This document shows positions 11,298 through 23,100 of a stretch of 64,000 nt of DNA, in pieces (position 1 is the first letter of the stretch; every line of letters starts with the position of its first letter). The notes under the pieces were generated by a model. It was given only the letters and a program-made list of their open reading frames with translations, was not told where the DNA came from and ran no database searches. Location of the stretch: assembly GCF_001625305.1 (NCBI RefSeq), contig NW_017802947.1, positions 523,598 through 587,597 of the forward strand. The letters are read 5' to 3'. This stretch comes from Branchiostoma belcheri. Lineage: Eukaryota > Chordata > Leptocardii > Amphioxiformes > Branchiostomatidae. The position numbers were made by a program, and so were the translations under genes.

Positions 11298-14200
11298 ATG
11301 GCGTCCAAAGTCCTGTTGGTCGCCTTTCTGCTGGTCTGTGTGTGCGTGTGTCATGGCCACGATCATCTGAAACATCATCAGGGCGATGAAACAAGGTACA
11401 CACAGCATATCATACATATAGATTCTGCAAGGTTCGATCAGGTACACAAGAACATGATACAACACCTAAACTAAAAGTCGCTAAAATATAATACATAGAG
11501 ACATCACAAAATAATGTCGCTCCATTGATCATGATTTCCCGCAAAGATTCAAGCACCGAGAAATTAGATTGTTGCTTTAGTTGTCTTTTACCGTCTTTAT
11601 AAACAGGTTAAGCTAGATTCGGAGTTTGTAAGTTAAAGCAAAACAATGCAACGCTAAGAGCTGAAGCTAATGCAGTATCACAGAAAGGCAAAATTTAAGT
11701 GTTTTAGTACGAACACTGCGTCAACACTGTGTTGTTTTGTGGCGTATAGTGGATCAGGGTGTTAGGATTTGGATTTTTGATCCGGGTTCAAACCCGAGCG
11801 TGTACTCTTGGGACTGTGAAGTTTTAGGAGTGGACACATAGGCAATTGTGTCTCCCTTCTCTTCATGTTTACAGCGAAAACCAGCAACCCGTCCGCACCG
11901 GAGAGTGCCCTGAGTTCGAGTGCGTGTTGTGCTCGACCCCAGAGTACGACGTGAGGCGGTACAAAAGCGCCCTCTGGGTGTCCACCACCATGTCAGATCT
12001 GTCCCTCTCCCAGGCCAGCGGCAGGGGACGGAAACGCTTACATGAGTACTTTGAAGGGGAAAATGACAAAGGTAAGTTGTACGCGTTCATCATCATAATA
12101 ATCACAATCAAACCTCAACTATTGCGTAATAAATAGATATTCATATTGACAAACATATTTTTATCAATGAATACATGACCAATGTCACTGTCAATTTATC
12201 ACTATACATATTTTTGAGTGTATGTTAACGAAACACTATTGAACAGAATTTTTCATAAAACTAAAAAAAAATCAAAATTTCTTAATCGATATGTACTAAC
12301 TCATGCTGCTAAGTACTTGAAAATAACATATTTCAGTAAACGTATAACATAGATTACAACCTCTCTTTACGTAATATCCTTTGATGAGAAAGAATGTTAT
12401 TTCTGGAAAAATATACATTCGACATTGGACTTTTTTCAGGGCTGAAAATGTCGTACGTCTCACCCTTGATGACACAGACCCGCATGCCTTCTGAGAGTCC
12501 TGTTAGGGAAATCACAGTGTCAACGCTTCTTCCTGTGGACGTGGCAAAGAATCCTCCAAAGCCAACAGATCCCAGGGTATGTGTTTTATTCTAAACAAAT
12601 GGATAGCAAATGAATGTGAAGAATAAGAATTCTTATGTAATTTTACCTACCAATGTTCAGTAGCCTGTATTTGAATATCAATGTTAACAGGCTGTGCATG
12701 TTCCATGAAATGTGCAGGTGGTGATCGATCTTGTCCCTGAGACCCTCCTTTACGTTAAGAAGTTCCAAGGACGTCCTCCAGGGGTTGGCTTTGTCGCTGA
12801 CCTGGAGGCCAAAAAATTCTTCAAAACCCTGAAGGCGAACGACGAGCCAATTCATGAGAATGAAGGCTATTACTACGTCGCGCAGTATCCCATTGACAGG
12901 TATAATAACATATTATATGGCTATCACAGATCCCAAGATTTTGAAGTTGATTGGGCTTACGTTTTCTTGTTTCTACATTTGATTCGTCTTTTCTTTAGCC
13001 AAAACAGTTCCACGGGCCACAGCGGACACCTCTTCACCGAGATTGCTGTTTTCGCCATGAACGAGAGAACCTACAAGTGGCTGGAGTTCAACGATCTCAC
13101 TGCAGTAGGACAGGGACTCCCGAAGTGTCTCCGTGATGAAGGGAAGACCGTAGTGTGGGAGAAGATGGACCAGAGCGACATCCCCCTGTTAACTCGGGAG
13201 CAGTGTTCTACAACGTACTGCGAAGGTATGTTTGGACATATATTCTACGTAGAGATTACTGTAACAGTAGCAATGTATGGCTGCTTGAGGATAACCTACA
13301 GACGTGCGATATTCTTTACACGTAGTGAGAATGAAATACCAAAGTTGAATTCTGTGACTACTGAGCCCAAGTAATAGAACACACAAAGGAGGCAAATAGC
13401 CACCCCTCCGCAAATATATGGAACGAAGCTAACTCACAGCTTACTTGAACATGGCACATCCTATTGAACATGAAAAATCTATTAACATGTCCGTTCTTTC
13501 AGCGCCCAAGAAGTGTCCAAAGGTTGAGACAATGGAAGTGAAGGGTATTGACGACAAGAGCATACAACTGAAGAAAAAAAAGGATATCAAGGCGTTGTCC
13601 TACATACCGCCCACCTGCTACTACGACACCGCCATTCACGCGTCTGCCAGTCCGCTGTTGCAGTCTCTAAACACATCAGGTAAAATCATTAGTTATTGTA
13701 CAGAAAACAACTTGATCAATTTGAAGATAGAAACTTAATTGACACAACAAAAGTACACCGGCTCCGTAAGGTCTATAACTAGACATGAAGAGAAACGTTG
13801 AGTCGGTTGTGGTCCATTATCCAATTAAGTAATGTCATTTCGTTGCTTAAAAACGTGTATTGACTGGTCTGTTAAAAGATTATTATTACGATGTGAGATA
13901 AAGAATAATAGATGTATTTTCCTACAACTAGGCAGCAAAAGAGCCAATGTTGTGTAAATATATGACGAAAACTTCCCCCTCGCTGTGAATTTGCCTACAG
14001 ATTTCTCCCCCTCTGACGTTGCTATGACGATCACAGTTGTCATGGAGAAGAGGGAGGAGTTAGATGGGAAGGAAGGCTGCCAGAAAGTCTTCAAGGTGTT
14101 GTATGCTGCAGGTGGTGGGAAAGGGAGCGTAGAGGTACATTTGTCTTATTACTGAAAAGTCTTCATACAAATGGTTTTTAATAAGTCAACATATAATGGT

Positions 14201-17200
14201 GCTAAAACAGATATTATGTTCAATTTCCACAGGAAATACAGATGAATAAGGAGGCTGGCTTCCAGACGCCGAAGACAGTAGAAGCAGTGCACCAGGGACA
14301 GACGACTGGTACAAGGTAAATAAAATGTTGTGTTGCGAGGATTGCAAGGCTTGTCAAGTACTCATGGTAGACATCTTCTGGTGTATGAATCAGCTATATA
14401 GACATAACATTCATAATTCGTTTATACCCATTAGACACTACTCCAAGTGTTTTGGCGGCAATGCCTACTACGAGCCGACCACCATCACTTCCACAGCCAA
14501 GATACTGATGGAACGACTCAGGGACAAGAAGAAGTGTTTCCTGGGTGATCACGTCAGTGTGGTAGAATATCACCCACAGTCCAGGCTGTTCGACCGCCAC
14601 AACGAGGTTTTGCACGTCTTTTGATCATGGCTTTTGATACTAATCCATAATCATGATCCCTTTGACTTACAAATCCGTGATTACAGGCAGGCAAAAAAAC
14701 ACATTTCACTTCATATCTGCCATACCATAGGTTTTGAGAAAAGGTTTTACAGAAAAGATACTCAGTGGGGATTTCTAAATAATCACTGCATGGGAGTTTC
14801 GAGACTATTTTTTACCGAAAAACACAGTCTGGGGCCGGGGTTTTGAGCCTTACTCAAAATGTTAGCCGTACTAGCTATATATATCATTCTTTGGACAGTA
14901 AAACATTGACAATCTCGTAAAATGGACACATTTTTAAGTTGATAATGTCCTGCACTGTTTGCGATCCTTGGCTTCAGATCAACCTTGACGTCGACCTGGA
15001 CTGTAGTGACCAGGAGGGCCGCCCACCCTTCACCTTCCACCTCCCCGTGAGTAAAGACTACAGCCGGGCTGAGGTGAAGCCATCGTTGGGCGACCAATGT
15101 GTCACTCACGTGTGCCCAAACATGACCACCATCATGAGGCTTGAGAACAACCTGAAGCTGATTGAGTATGGACCAGGTACATGTATCTTTAACTGAATAA
15201 CAATTTGAGCAATGGCGTATTTATATCTCAAAGATATACAAAGTATGCCAGGGCTTTCTGTTACATACTGGCTACTACAGTACTACTGTAGTAACGTTTG
15301 TGATCGTTTTTCCGTTACTAAGATGAAATCATCTTTCCTCTCTGGTTTTCTTTGGGAATTTTAAAACTATTATAATATCCTTTCAATTCTTCCTTGACAG
15401 TAAAGTGGATCTACTCCAAGCTTCCTGCAAAGAACTGTTACGGCACTAAATCTTACCACAAGGCTCTGAATCCCCTGCTGTCTTACTTGAATGGGGAGAA
15501 TGAAGATGAAATAGAAATTGACATGACCAGACCACTGTATGGCGGTGGCGATGTAAGTAATATTGAAGACCTGTTGTAGCTTCTGTTTATGTGTCTAATG
15601 TGATCAAATGAGAAATGATATGTTACACTCACACAATAATTCTATAGCACACAAAAAACATACAATTGCAATGATGGTTTTCACATTCGAATATAATTCT
15701 TTGCACTAAAATAGCAGTAAATAGTCATCGGTTGTAATATTAATTATGGTATGAATGAAAGTGCTTACGAGTGAAAACTCTCTACCTGACACGAAACGAC
15801 TGTGAAAAGCAGAATGGACTCACTACGGAGGAACAGGTCACGATTTTCTTTTAAAGTGAATCTGGTTCTATTTCAGGTTTATGTCAGCGAGAAAAAGTGC
15901 TACTTGAGCACATTGATGCCAGAGAAGTTTTTCGATAACCCACCAAAGCCCACCAACGATCAGGTACGTATTTTTCAGGTAGAATGTATTCGTGCCATTG
16001 TTGCAGAAGTTGCCTTGCCATACTCCAAGTCCTTGGTTGAAAGTCTATATAATGGTATATGGCTGCTACTAAAATTATATTCCATCCACCTCTTTACAAC
16101 ATCAATATCATTGATGTTAGCTTCAACAATCAGTGTTTCATCTTCTTGTAGATTACCGTCGGAGGTCTTAAAGTAGGCAGCAGGTATTTCCAGGCCATGT
16201 ACAAAGGTACGTTCGAAGCAGTGACCAAACAAGGCTTCAAGGACCTGAAAGAGGAACTGGACAACCTCAAGCCGTTCGGAGTTCAAGTCGATTTAGAGGT
16301 AAGGTTCAACCAATTCTTAATGCAATAATTTTTTTTACCTTTTGAGAATTGATTTAAGTTTGCCTTCTAACAAATCGTTTGTAAGTTTGGTTGGTTGCAA
16401 GTTTAAGCTTCCTGATTGTAAGTTTCCATTTATAAAAAAAATACAACGCATTCGTACCAGCCTGTGTCCGTCCTGTTGATAATATTCCAGGACATGTGGC
16501 TTGGTGCCTATGATGATCCATACCTAGAGGAAAGGCTTTGGAGCCTTGAAATAGGGCAAAAAAAGGTATGTCACTATAACTTTTGTTCCTTCAGGCTCTG
16601 GTATATTTGCTTGCAGCCACGTATTTATAGCACCAGTCAGGGCCGTTATATATAGGCCAGTTGTGCTGTTGGCTAGAGAACGAAAACATGATCTTATGAT
16701 ATAATATATGCATTAATGCTAATTGTGGCATATTCAGTCTTGTCTTTATAGGTTAGTCAAGCTGAAGGCCACACAGAACAATTTTTGTGAATCCGACATT
16801 GCACCCCAAAAAGCATTATCATATGCTGTCGAATACCCGTGTTGGTACATCGCTAGCTGCTTACACTTACAGATCCTCCGATGCTTGCATATTTCCCTTA
16901 TTGGCAAAGGTTACCCAAGAAGGTAGCGAGGACAAGACCTCTACAGAAGCTGGAAAGGAAGATGTGAATGAAGACCCATCAGATGAGAATATACCTCTTC
17001 CAAAGCCGGAAGGCTGCAGCGAGTCTGTCTGCCCGACTGTCTATGTCACTAAGAACCACAGCAACTTCATGGAGCTGCTACTTCCACATCGTGAGGATAT
17101 ATTAATATAACCGAATATAGATGGGGTATCATCGTAATATATATTCATATTCATCATCATCATCAGATAATGATGATGATGAATATACATTGAGTGTCAT

Positions 17201-18661
17201 TCCTTCCAATAGACAGTAATGCAAGCAGAAATTATTGTGTATGTTTTTTGTAACCTTTGGTAAGAAACGAGCATCCACATCTAATGTAATAATGATAATA
17301 ATCGCCACAAAGGTAGAAGCGTGTGTCACCAGACCAAGCTCTGTGGAGGTCTTCAGGTATCAGGCAGACAGCTCATGAGGCCGATTCTAGGGTATCTCAA
17401 TGGTGACAACAGCGCCAACCAGAAGATCAACAACTTTGCCGTCCCACTCTTTAAGGTATACATTATCATGAATGCTTTGCTATGTGTAATGTGTAAAAAA
17501 GCATCTTTGCTGCACTTGTTGACTGCTTTATCTCTTTGCAAGATTATTAACGTCGCATTCCAGTAAGACGATAATGTTCGTGGCTCTCTTAAATCTGTGA
17601 CATATTGAACGTGTCCCACCTCAGACCAGACTCTACTCCGCTAAAGAGGAGGAGAAGGGCATCCCTCCGTGTGAACGTGAGTACCAGGCCTGTGTCAGAC
17701 TGCCTGATGACTACAAGGAAATACCAAATACGAATACCGAACGGGTAAGTTAGAATCTAGAAAGAGGGGTGAATAACACGCTTGCTCACACATCCTCGTA
17801 TCTGGTTTTAAGTTAATAATAAGAACATAGGAAATCCTCCGTTATATATAGTTATCAACACCATTTCTTATCAAAATTCAAAATTGACTCAAACTTATTC
17901 TGTGGACCAATATTTTTTGCTCTGTTCTGTTCTGCCCTCACATGTAGCTGAGCATATTTACAGCCGATGAACACTTCCGTGGATACGGCATCGCCGTGAA
18001 GGGTTATGTCTCTGAGCCTGTCGCATCAGAGGCAATTTGGACTTTGATGCAGACACTTGACGAGGAAAACGTCCCATATGATAAGGCAAGTGACCACTGT
18101 CGGGTGTATTTGTATGTGATTTACTTCAGCAGTATCGCTTCTTGTCATTGCTCTTATGGCTTATACTTTCCTTTCAGGTCATGATAAGAGAGTTCTTTAT
18201 TGGTAGTAATGAATGGATTGCTTATGTTCTTGACTCCAGACTTGGGTGGCGTATTTCTCATACGATAAGCCCCTCAGCAACCCGGAGGAGAAGACAACCT
18301 ACTTCCTCTTCATCAAGATGGGCGAGGACATTGGAGAAGGTAGTGCACTCACCTATATGTTAACTAACGACTTTCATTTGAGGAGTCCTAATGCTACGTG
18401 GACAGATTTACAAGCGCTTCTTTTACCATCTAGCGTTGATTGCGACAATGAAACCTTTTCCCTTTTTCTGAATCAAATACTTAACCAAAATACCTCTAAA
18501 GATCGTCATCGCTACAAACTCCTCTTGCGGAAAGGAGAGGTTTGTTCTCCTTTATCTTCCCTCTCTTTTTATAGGTATCTGCCCTGCAGTTTTCTTAATC
18601 TTTGTTGGCTTCATTCTCTACAGGACCAACAGAACGTGACTCAAACGAGACGGAGAATTAG
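11298..18661 (+). CDS. Gene 2: secreted four-SOUL-domain (HEBP-like) protein, complete
   Basis: Exons: 11298-11395, 11875-12071, 12440-12576, 12718-12899, 12999-13225 (the acceptor could also give 13008), 13503-13679, 14001-14134, 14233-14315, 14435-14606, 14978-15176, 15401-15552, 15877-15963, 16152-16298, 16491-16565, 16910-17090, 17313-17455, 17625-17744, 17948-18085, 18240-18339 and 18624-18661. They give 928 codons with no lesion. Exon 1 encodes a hydrophobic signal peptide (MASKVLLVAFLLVCVCVCHG) followed by a histidine-rich patch (HDHLKHH). Domain 1 (exons 2-5) shows YDVRRYKSALWVSTTM, then RLHEYFEGEN, KMSYVSPL, NPPKPTDP, VKKFQG and AMNERTYKWLEF. Domain 2 is exons 6-10, domain 3 exons 10-14, and domain 4 exons 15-19, after an acidic linker. 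The tail reads ERDSNETEN and carries an N-glycosylation sequon. Intron 18 has a GC donor. Extracellular heme or ligand binding is inferred from the family. Confidence 0.88.
11736..11803 (+). mobile_element. tRNA-like SINE head fragment
   Basis: A perfect B-box-like run (ggttcaaaccc at 11785-11795) follows a weak A-box-like stretch (tggcgtatagtgg) at a spacing typical of tRNA-derived SINE heads. It lies in gene 2 intron 1. No clear target duplication or tail was seen. Confidence 0.4.
17148..17186. repeat. ATC/GAT trinucleotide hairpin
   Basis: tattcatcatcatcatca is followed, after a short gap, by its inverse tgatgatgatgaata, giving a near-perfect hairpin in gene 2 intron 15. Confidence 0.6.
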
Positions 18662-18836
18662 ACAACATACGAAGACCGGCAACGGAAGGCGAAGACAGGA
18701 CCATGCACAAGACATAGCATAAGAAATTATAACTAGCCATCAGGCCCTGATAAATTAGACATTAACAACTGTTGCCTGCAATATTATAACTCCTAACTTC
18801 TACACGCTAGCCAACAGTCATTCTGCATGCATGTTT

Positions 18837-18842
18837 AATAAA
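18837..18842 (+). terminator. Polyadenylation signal of gene 2
   Basis: AATAAA lies 176 bases after the stop. The context ctacacgctagccaacagtcattctgcatg...aataaaacgtt is conserved after genes 3 and 4, which supports its use. Confidence 0.75.
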
Positions 18843-19299
18843 ACGTTGTCAATTCATTGCACTGAAAAGGCAAAGTGCGTTGTGTATAATTTCGTCGATG
18901 CCTCAACTTAACATTGGGTAGATCATAGGCCATAAAGATACGATAATGTGTATTTTGGACGCCGTTTATCTCAGGCCAGATATGAACGACGCTTGGTTAA
19001 AACATAATAGCTTTCACACACTCACAGGATCACAGAGAGAGATGGGGAGAGAGATAAAGAGATAAAGACAGAGATAAAGAGAGACAAAGTTAATGGCAGT
19101 GTTGTCTTTGCTAAACGGTGGCTACAGAATACAGTTCGAACTAAAATTCATTGTTTGGGGCTGTTCCTGTTGTGTTTGATAGGAGCAGGGGGTCAAGGAT
19201 GATTTCTGCACGGGAGGTCAAACAACAGCGCTTAAATGTGGATATTGGCTAAGTGCCCATTGTACATTGGCTCTTTTAAAACACATCAGTGATTATCAG

Positions 19300-19317
19300 T
19301 GTGCAAACAGTCACAAG
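19300..19317 (+). promoter_or_regulatory. Conserved upstream motif, gene 3 copy
   Basis: gtgtgcaaacagtcacaa, preceded by gattatca, lies about 630 bases upstream of the gene 3 ATG. It matches the copies upstream of genes 2, 4 and 5. Confidence 0.45.
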
Positions 19318-19752
19318 GTATACATATGTACAACCTCTCGGTGCCGGAAAGCCAACGCCAAAGTGTCCTGACTGGCTGGCTGCGCTGGATAGGGGAGTGA
19401 CGGTTTGTTCTGTTCTGTTCTTTTCTTTGCACATTTTAGAAGTAGTAAATGTTGCAGAATTCTATCCATCAACATTTGAGAGCGTCATGGGGATAATTTT
19501 CCGTGTTGTCTGCTAGTTGCATTGAATATATCTCGTCTTTTTTATGACAACCTCATTTGCAGCAGGCGCTGGGTGGGAGGGGGGCGGGATACACACCAAC
19601 ACTGCGACAGACGTTTAATCATTATGATTTTATAATGATGCTACAGCTTTTTATTACTGGTTTCTTTTGGGGGCCTTAATCAATTTTACCACCAGTAACA
19701 ATTAAGCCAGTTCAATTATACCAGCCTTTGATGAGCACACCGATTTATAAAC

Positions 19753-19794
19753 ATGTCAGCGTCAACAGTAGCTTTCAGGCACTGCACCATGTAG
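19753..19794 (+). promoter_or_regulatory. Putative upstream open reading frame of gene 3
   Basis: A 13-codon frame (MSASTVAFRHCTM) ends in TAG about 140 bases before the gene 3 ATG. The gene 4 upstream block encodes the same peptide with one change. Whether it is transcribed is unknown, because the transcription start is not identified. A TTATAAA just upstream could instead be a TATA box, which would place the frame at or before the start site. Confidence 0.3.
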
Positions 19795-19935
19795 TGCACC
19801 CGGTATTTGAATCACCATGTACATAAAAGGAGAAAGTATCTGTGCAACAAACCACTAAAAATTTAATTTAATAGTGCCTTCGTGGATCGTAGTCATCAAG
19901 GTAAAACACCCTGACACTCTGTAACACAGGTGACC

Positions 19936-20077
19936 ATGGCGTCCAAAGTCCTGTTGCTGGCCTTTCTTCTGGTCTGTGTGGGCGTGTGTCATGGCAAAGG
20001 CGATGCGAACAGGTACACAGTTTAACAGTATTTGGTTGCAGTAAAGTCAGTAAAGTTACATTAGTAAATAGAATCCC

Positions 20078-20140
<63 letters not shown>

Positions 20141-23100
20141 ATATAGAGAGAGAGAGAGGGAGAGAGAGAGAGACGTGTATTCCATGTTCCCTTTCCTTTC
20201 ACAAACCTACAGACAATTCATTTTGATGTGTTCTGTGTTCTTCATCTTACCGAATTGATAGTTAGTTGTAGTAAGGGTAGTGGGAAAAAGACAATCCTCC
20301 TTGGTGGTACTTGTACACTTGTATGAAGAAGAAAGTCTTCCATTTCTTATTGACAGTAATGAGGATGTTTCGGGAAATATCTGTGTCGGAAATTTCGAGC
20401 TGTTGTGCTCGACTCCAGAGTACGACGTGAGGCGGTACAAAAGCGCCCTCTGGGTGTCCACCACCATGTCAGATCTGTCCCTCTCCCAGGCCAGCGGCAG
20501 GGGACGGAAACGCTTACACGACTACTTCGGAGGGGAAAATGACAAACGTAAGTTGCACTCGCGCGTTCATCGTTATTATAATAGAAATCAACCCTCAATT
20601 CTTGCGCGACAAATCGATATAAATATGCATTGAGAAACATTAAATATGAACACATGGCCAATGTCGCCGTCAATTCATCATTCCGCATATTTTGGGGGTG
20701 TAGGTTTTATGAGTAACTAAGAAATAACAGAATTCATCATTAAGCTTAGGCTCATAAACCTTATGCTGCTCAATGCTTACAAAAACACGTTTCTGTTAGC
20801 TTTTAAGTTAAAAGACATAATGACACCGTTTCTTTAGGCAATATCCTTTGATGAGCAAGAAAGTTTTTTTCTGGAGGAATATATTCAAATTGGATTTTTC
20901 AGGGCTGAAAATGTCGTACACCTCACCCTTCGTGACACAGACCCGCATACCTTCGGAGAGTCCTCTTAGGGAAATCACAGTGTCCATGCCTCTTCCTTGC
21001 AACGTGGCAAAGAACCCTCCAAAGCCAACAGATCCCAGGGTATGTGGTTTACCATAAACAAATAGATAACAATGGGATGTGAAGTGTTCTTAATATTATG
21101 TTATTTATACCTACCAATGTTCAGTAGCCTGTATTTGAATATATCAAATCTCCATTTTCCACGAAATGTGTAGGTGGTGCTTGATCTTGTCCATGAGATC
21201 ATCATGTACGTTAAGAAGTTCCGAGCACGTTCTTCAACGGTTGGCTTTGTCGCTGACTTGGAGGCCAAAAACTTCTTCAAGACATTGAAGGATAATGATG
21301 AGCCATTCCATGAAAATGACGGCTATTACTACGTCGCGCAGCATGACAGGTATAATACCATACAGATATTACCAATTCGACTTCGCATTCCAAGATTTTG
21401 AAGGTGCCTGGGCTGATGTGCTCCTCTAGTCACTTTTGATTCTTCTTCATTATTCAAAACAGTGGCCACGGCCGCCAAAGCGTCACCGAGATTGCGGTTT
21501 GCGCCATAAACGAGAGAACCTACAAGTGGCTGGAGTTCAACGACCTCACTGCAGAAGGACAGGGACTCCCGAAGTGTCTCCGTGGTGAAGGGAAGGCCAT
21601 AGTCTGGGAGAAGATAGACCAGGGCGACATCCCCCTGTTAACTCGGGAGCAGTGTTCTACAACGTACTGTGAAGGTATGTTTGGGCATATATTCTAGCTA
21701 GAGATTATTGTAACATTAGCCATGTATGGCTATTTGAGGATAATTTACTGTCCGTGACCACTGAGCCAAGGTAATACAAGACACAAAGGTGGCACATAGG
21801 CACCCCTCCCCAAATATATGGAACAAAGCTAACTTAAAGCTTACTTGAACATGGCACATCCTATTGAACATGAAAAATCTATTAACATGTCCGTTCTTTT
21901 AGCGCCCAAGAAGTGTCCAAAGGTTGAGACAATGGAAGTGAAGGGTATTGACGACAAGAGCATACAACTGAAGAAAAAAAGGAAATCAAGGCGTTGTCAT
22001 ACATACCGCCCACCTGCTACTACGACACCGCCATTCACGCGTCTGCCAGTCCGCTGTTGCAGTCTCTAAACACATCAGGTAATCAGAGTTATTGTACAGA
22101 AAACAACTTGATCAATTTAGATAGAAAAAGATAGAAACTTAATTGACACAACAAAAGTACACCGGCTCCGTAAGGTCTATAACTAGACATGAAGAGAAAC
22201 GTTGAGTCGGTTGTGGTCCATTTTCCAAGTACTAATGTCATTTCGTTGCTTAAAAACGTGTATTGACTGGTCTGTTAAAGATTATTATTACGATGTGAGA
22301 TAAAGAATAATAGATGTATTTTCCTACAACTAGGCAGCAAAAGAGCCAATGTTGTTTAAATATATGACTAAAATTTCCACCTCGCTGTGAATTTGCCTAC
22401 AGATTTCTCCCCCTCTGACGTTGCTATGACGATCACAGTTGTCATGGAGAAGAGGGGGGAGTTAGATGGGAAGGAAGGCTGCCAGAAAGTCTTCAAGGTG
22501 TTGTATGCTGCAGGTGGTGGGAAAGGGAGCGTAGAGGTACATTTGTCTTATTACTGAAAAGTCTTCATACAAATGGTTTTTAATAAGTCAACATATAATG
22601 GTGCTAAAACAGATATTATGTTTGATTTTCCATAGGAAATACAGATGAATAAGGAGGCTGGCTTCCAGACGCCGAAGACAGTAGAAGCCGTGCACCAGGG
22701 ACAGACGACTGGTACAGGGTAAATAAAATGTTGTGTTGCGAGGATTGCAAGGCTTGTCAAGTACTCATGGTAGACATCTTCTGGTGTATGAATCAGCTAT
22801 ATAGACATAACATTCAGAATTCGTTTATACCCATTAGACACTACTCCAAGTGTTTTGGCGGCAATGCCTACTACGAGCCGACCACCATAACTTCCACAGC
22901 CAAGATACTGATGGAACGACTCAGGGACAAGAAGAAGTGTTTCCTGGGTGATCACGTCAGCGTGGTAGAATATCACCCACAGTCCAGGCTGTTCGACCGC
23001 CACAACGAGGTTTTGCACGTCTTTTGATCATGGCTTTTGATACTAATCCATAATCATGATCCCTTTGACTTACAAATCCGTGATTACAGGCAGGCAAAAA

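Larger units (their letters stand above)
18843..19935. other. Intergenic region between genes 2 and 3
   Basis: No gene was seen beyond a small upstream open frame. A purine-rich GAGA-type stretch lies near 19034-19087. The conserved motif is at about 19300-19317, followed by a conserved block (about 19741-19810) with TTATAAA and TGCACCATGTAGTGCA. Most of the region is alignable by eye to the gene 3-4 and gene 4-5 spacers, so the spacer was duplicated with the gene. Confidence 0.6.
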
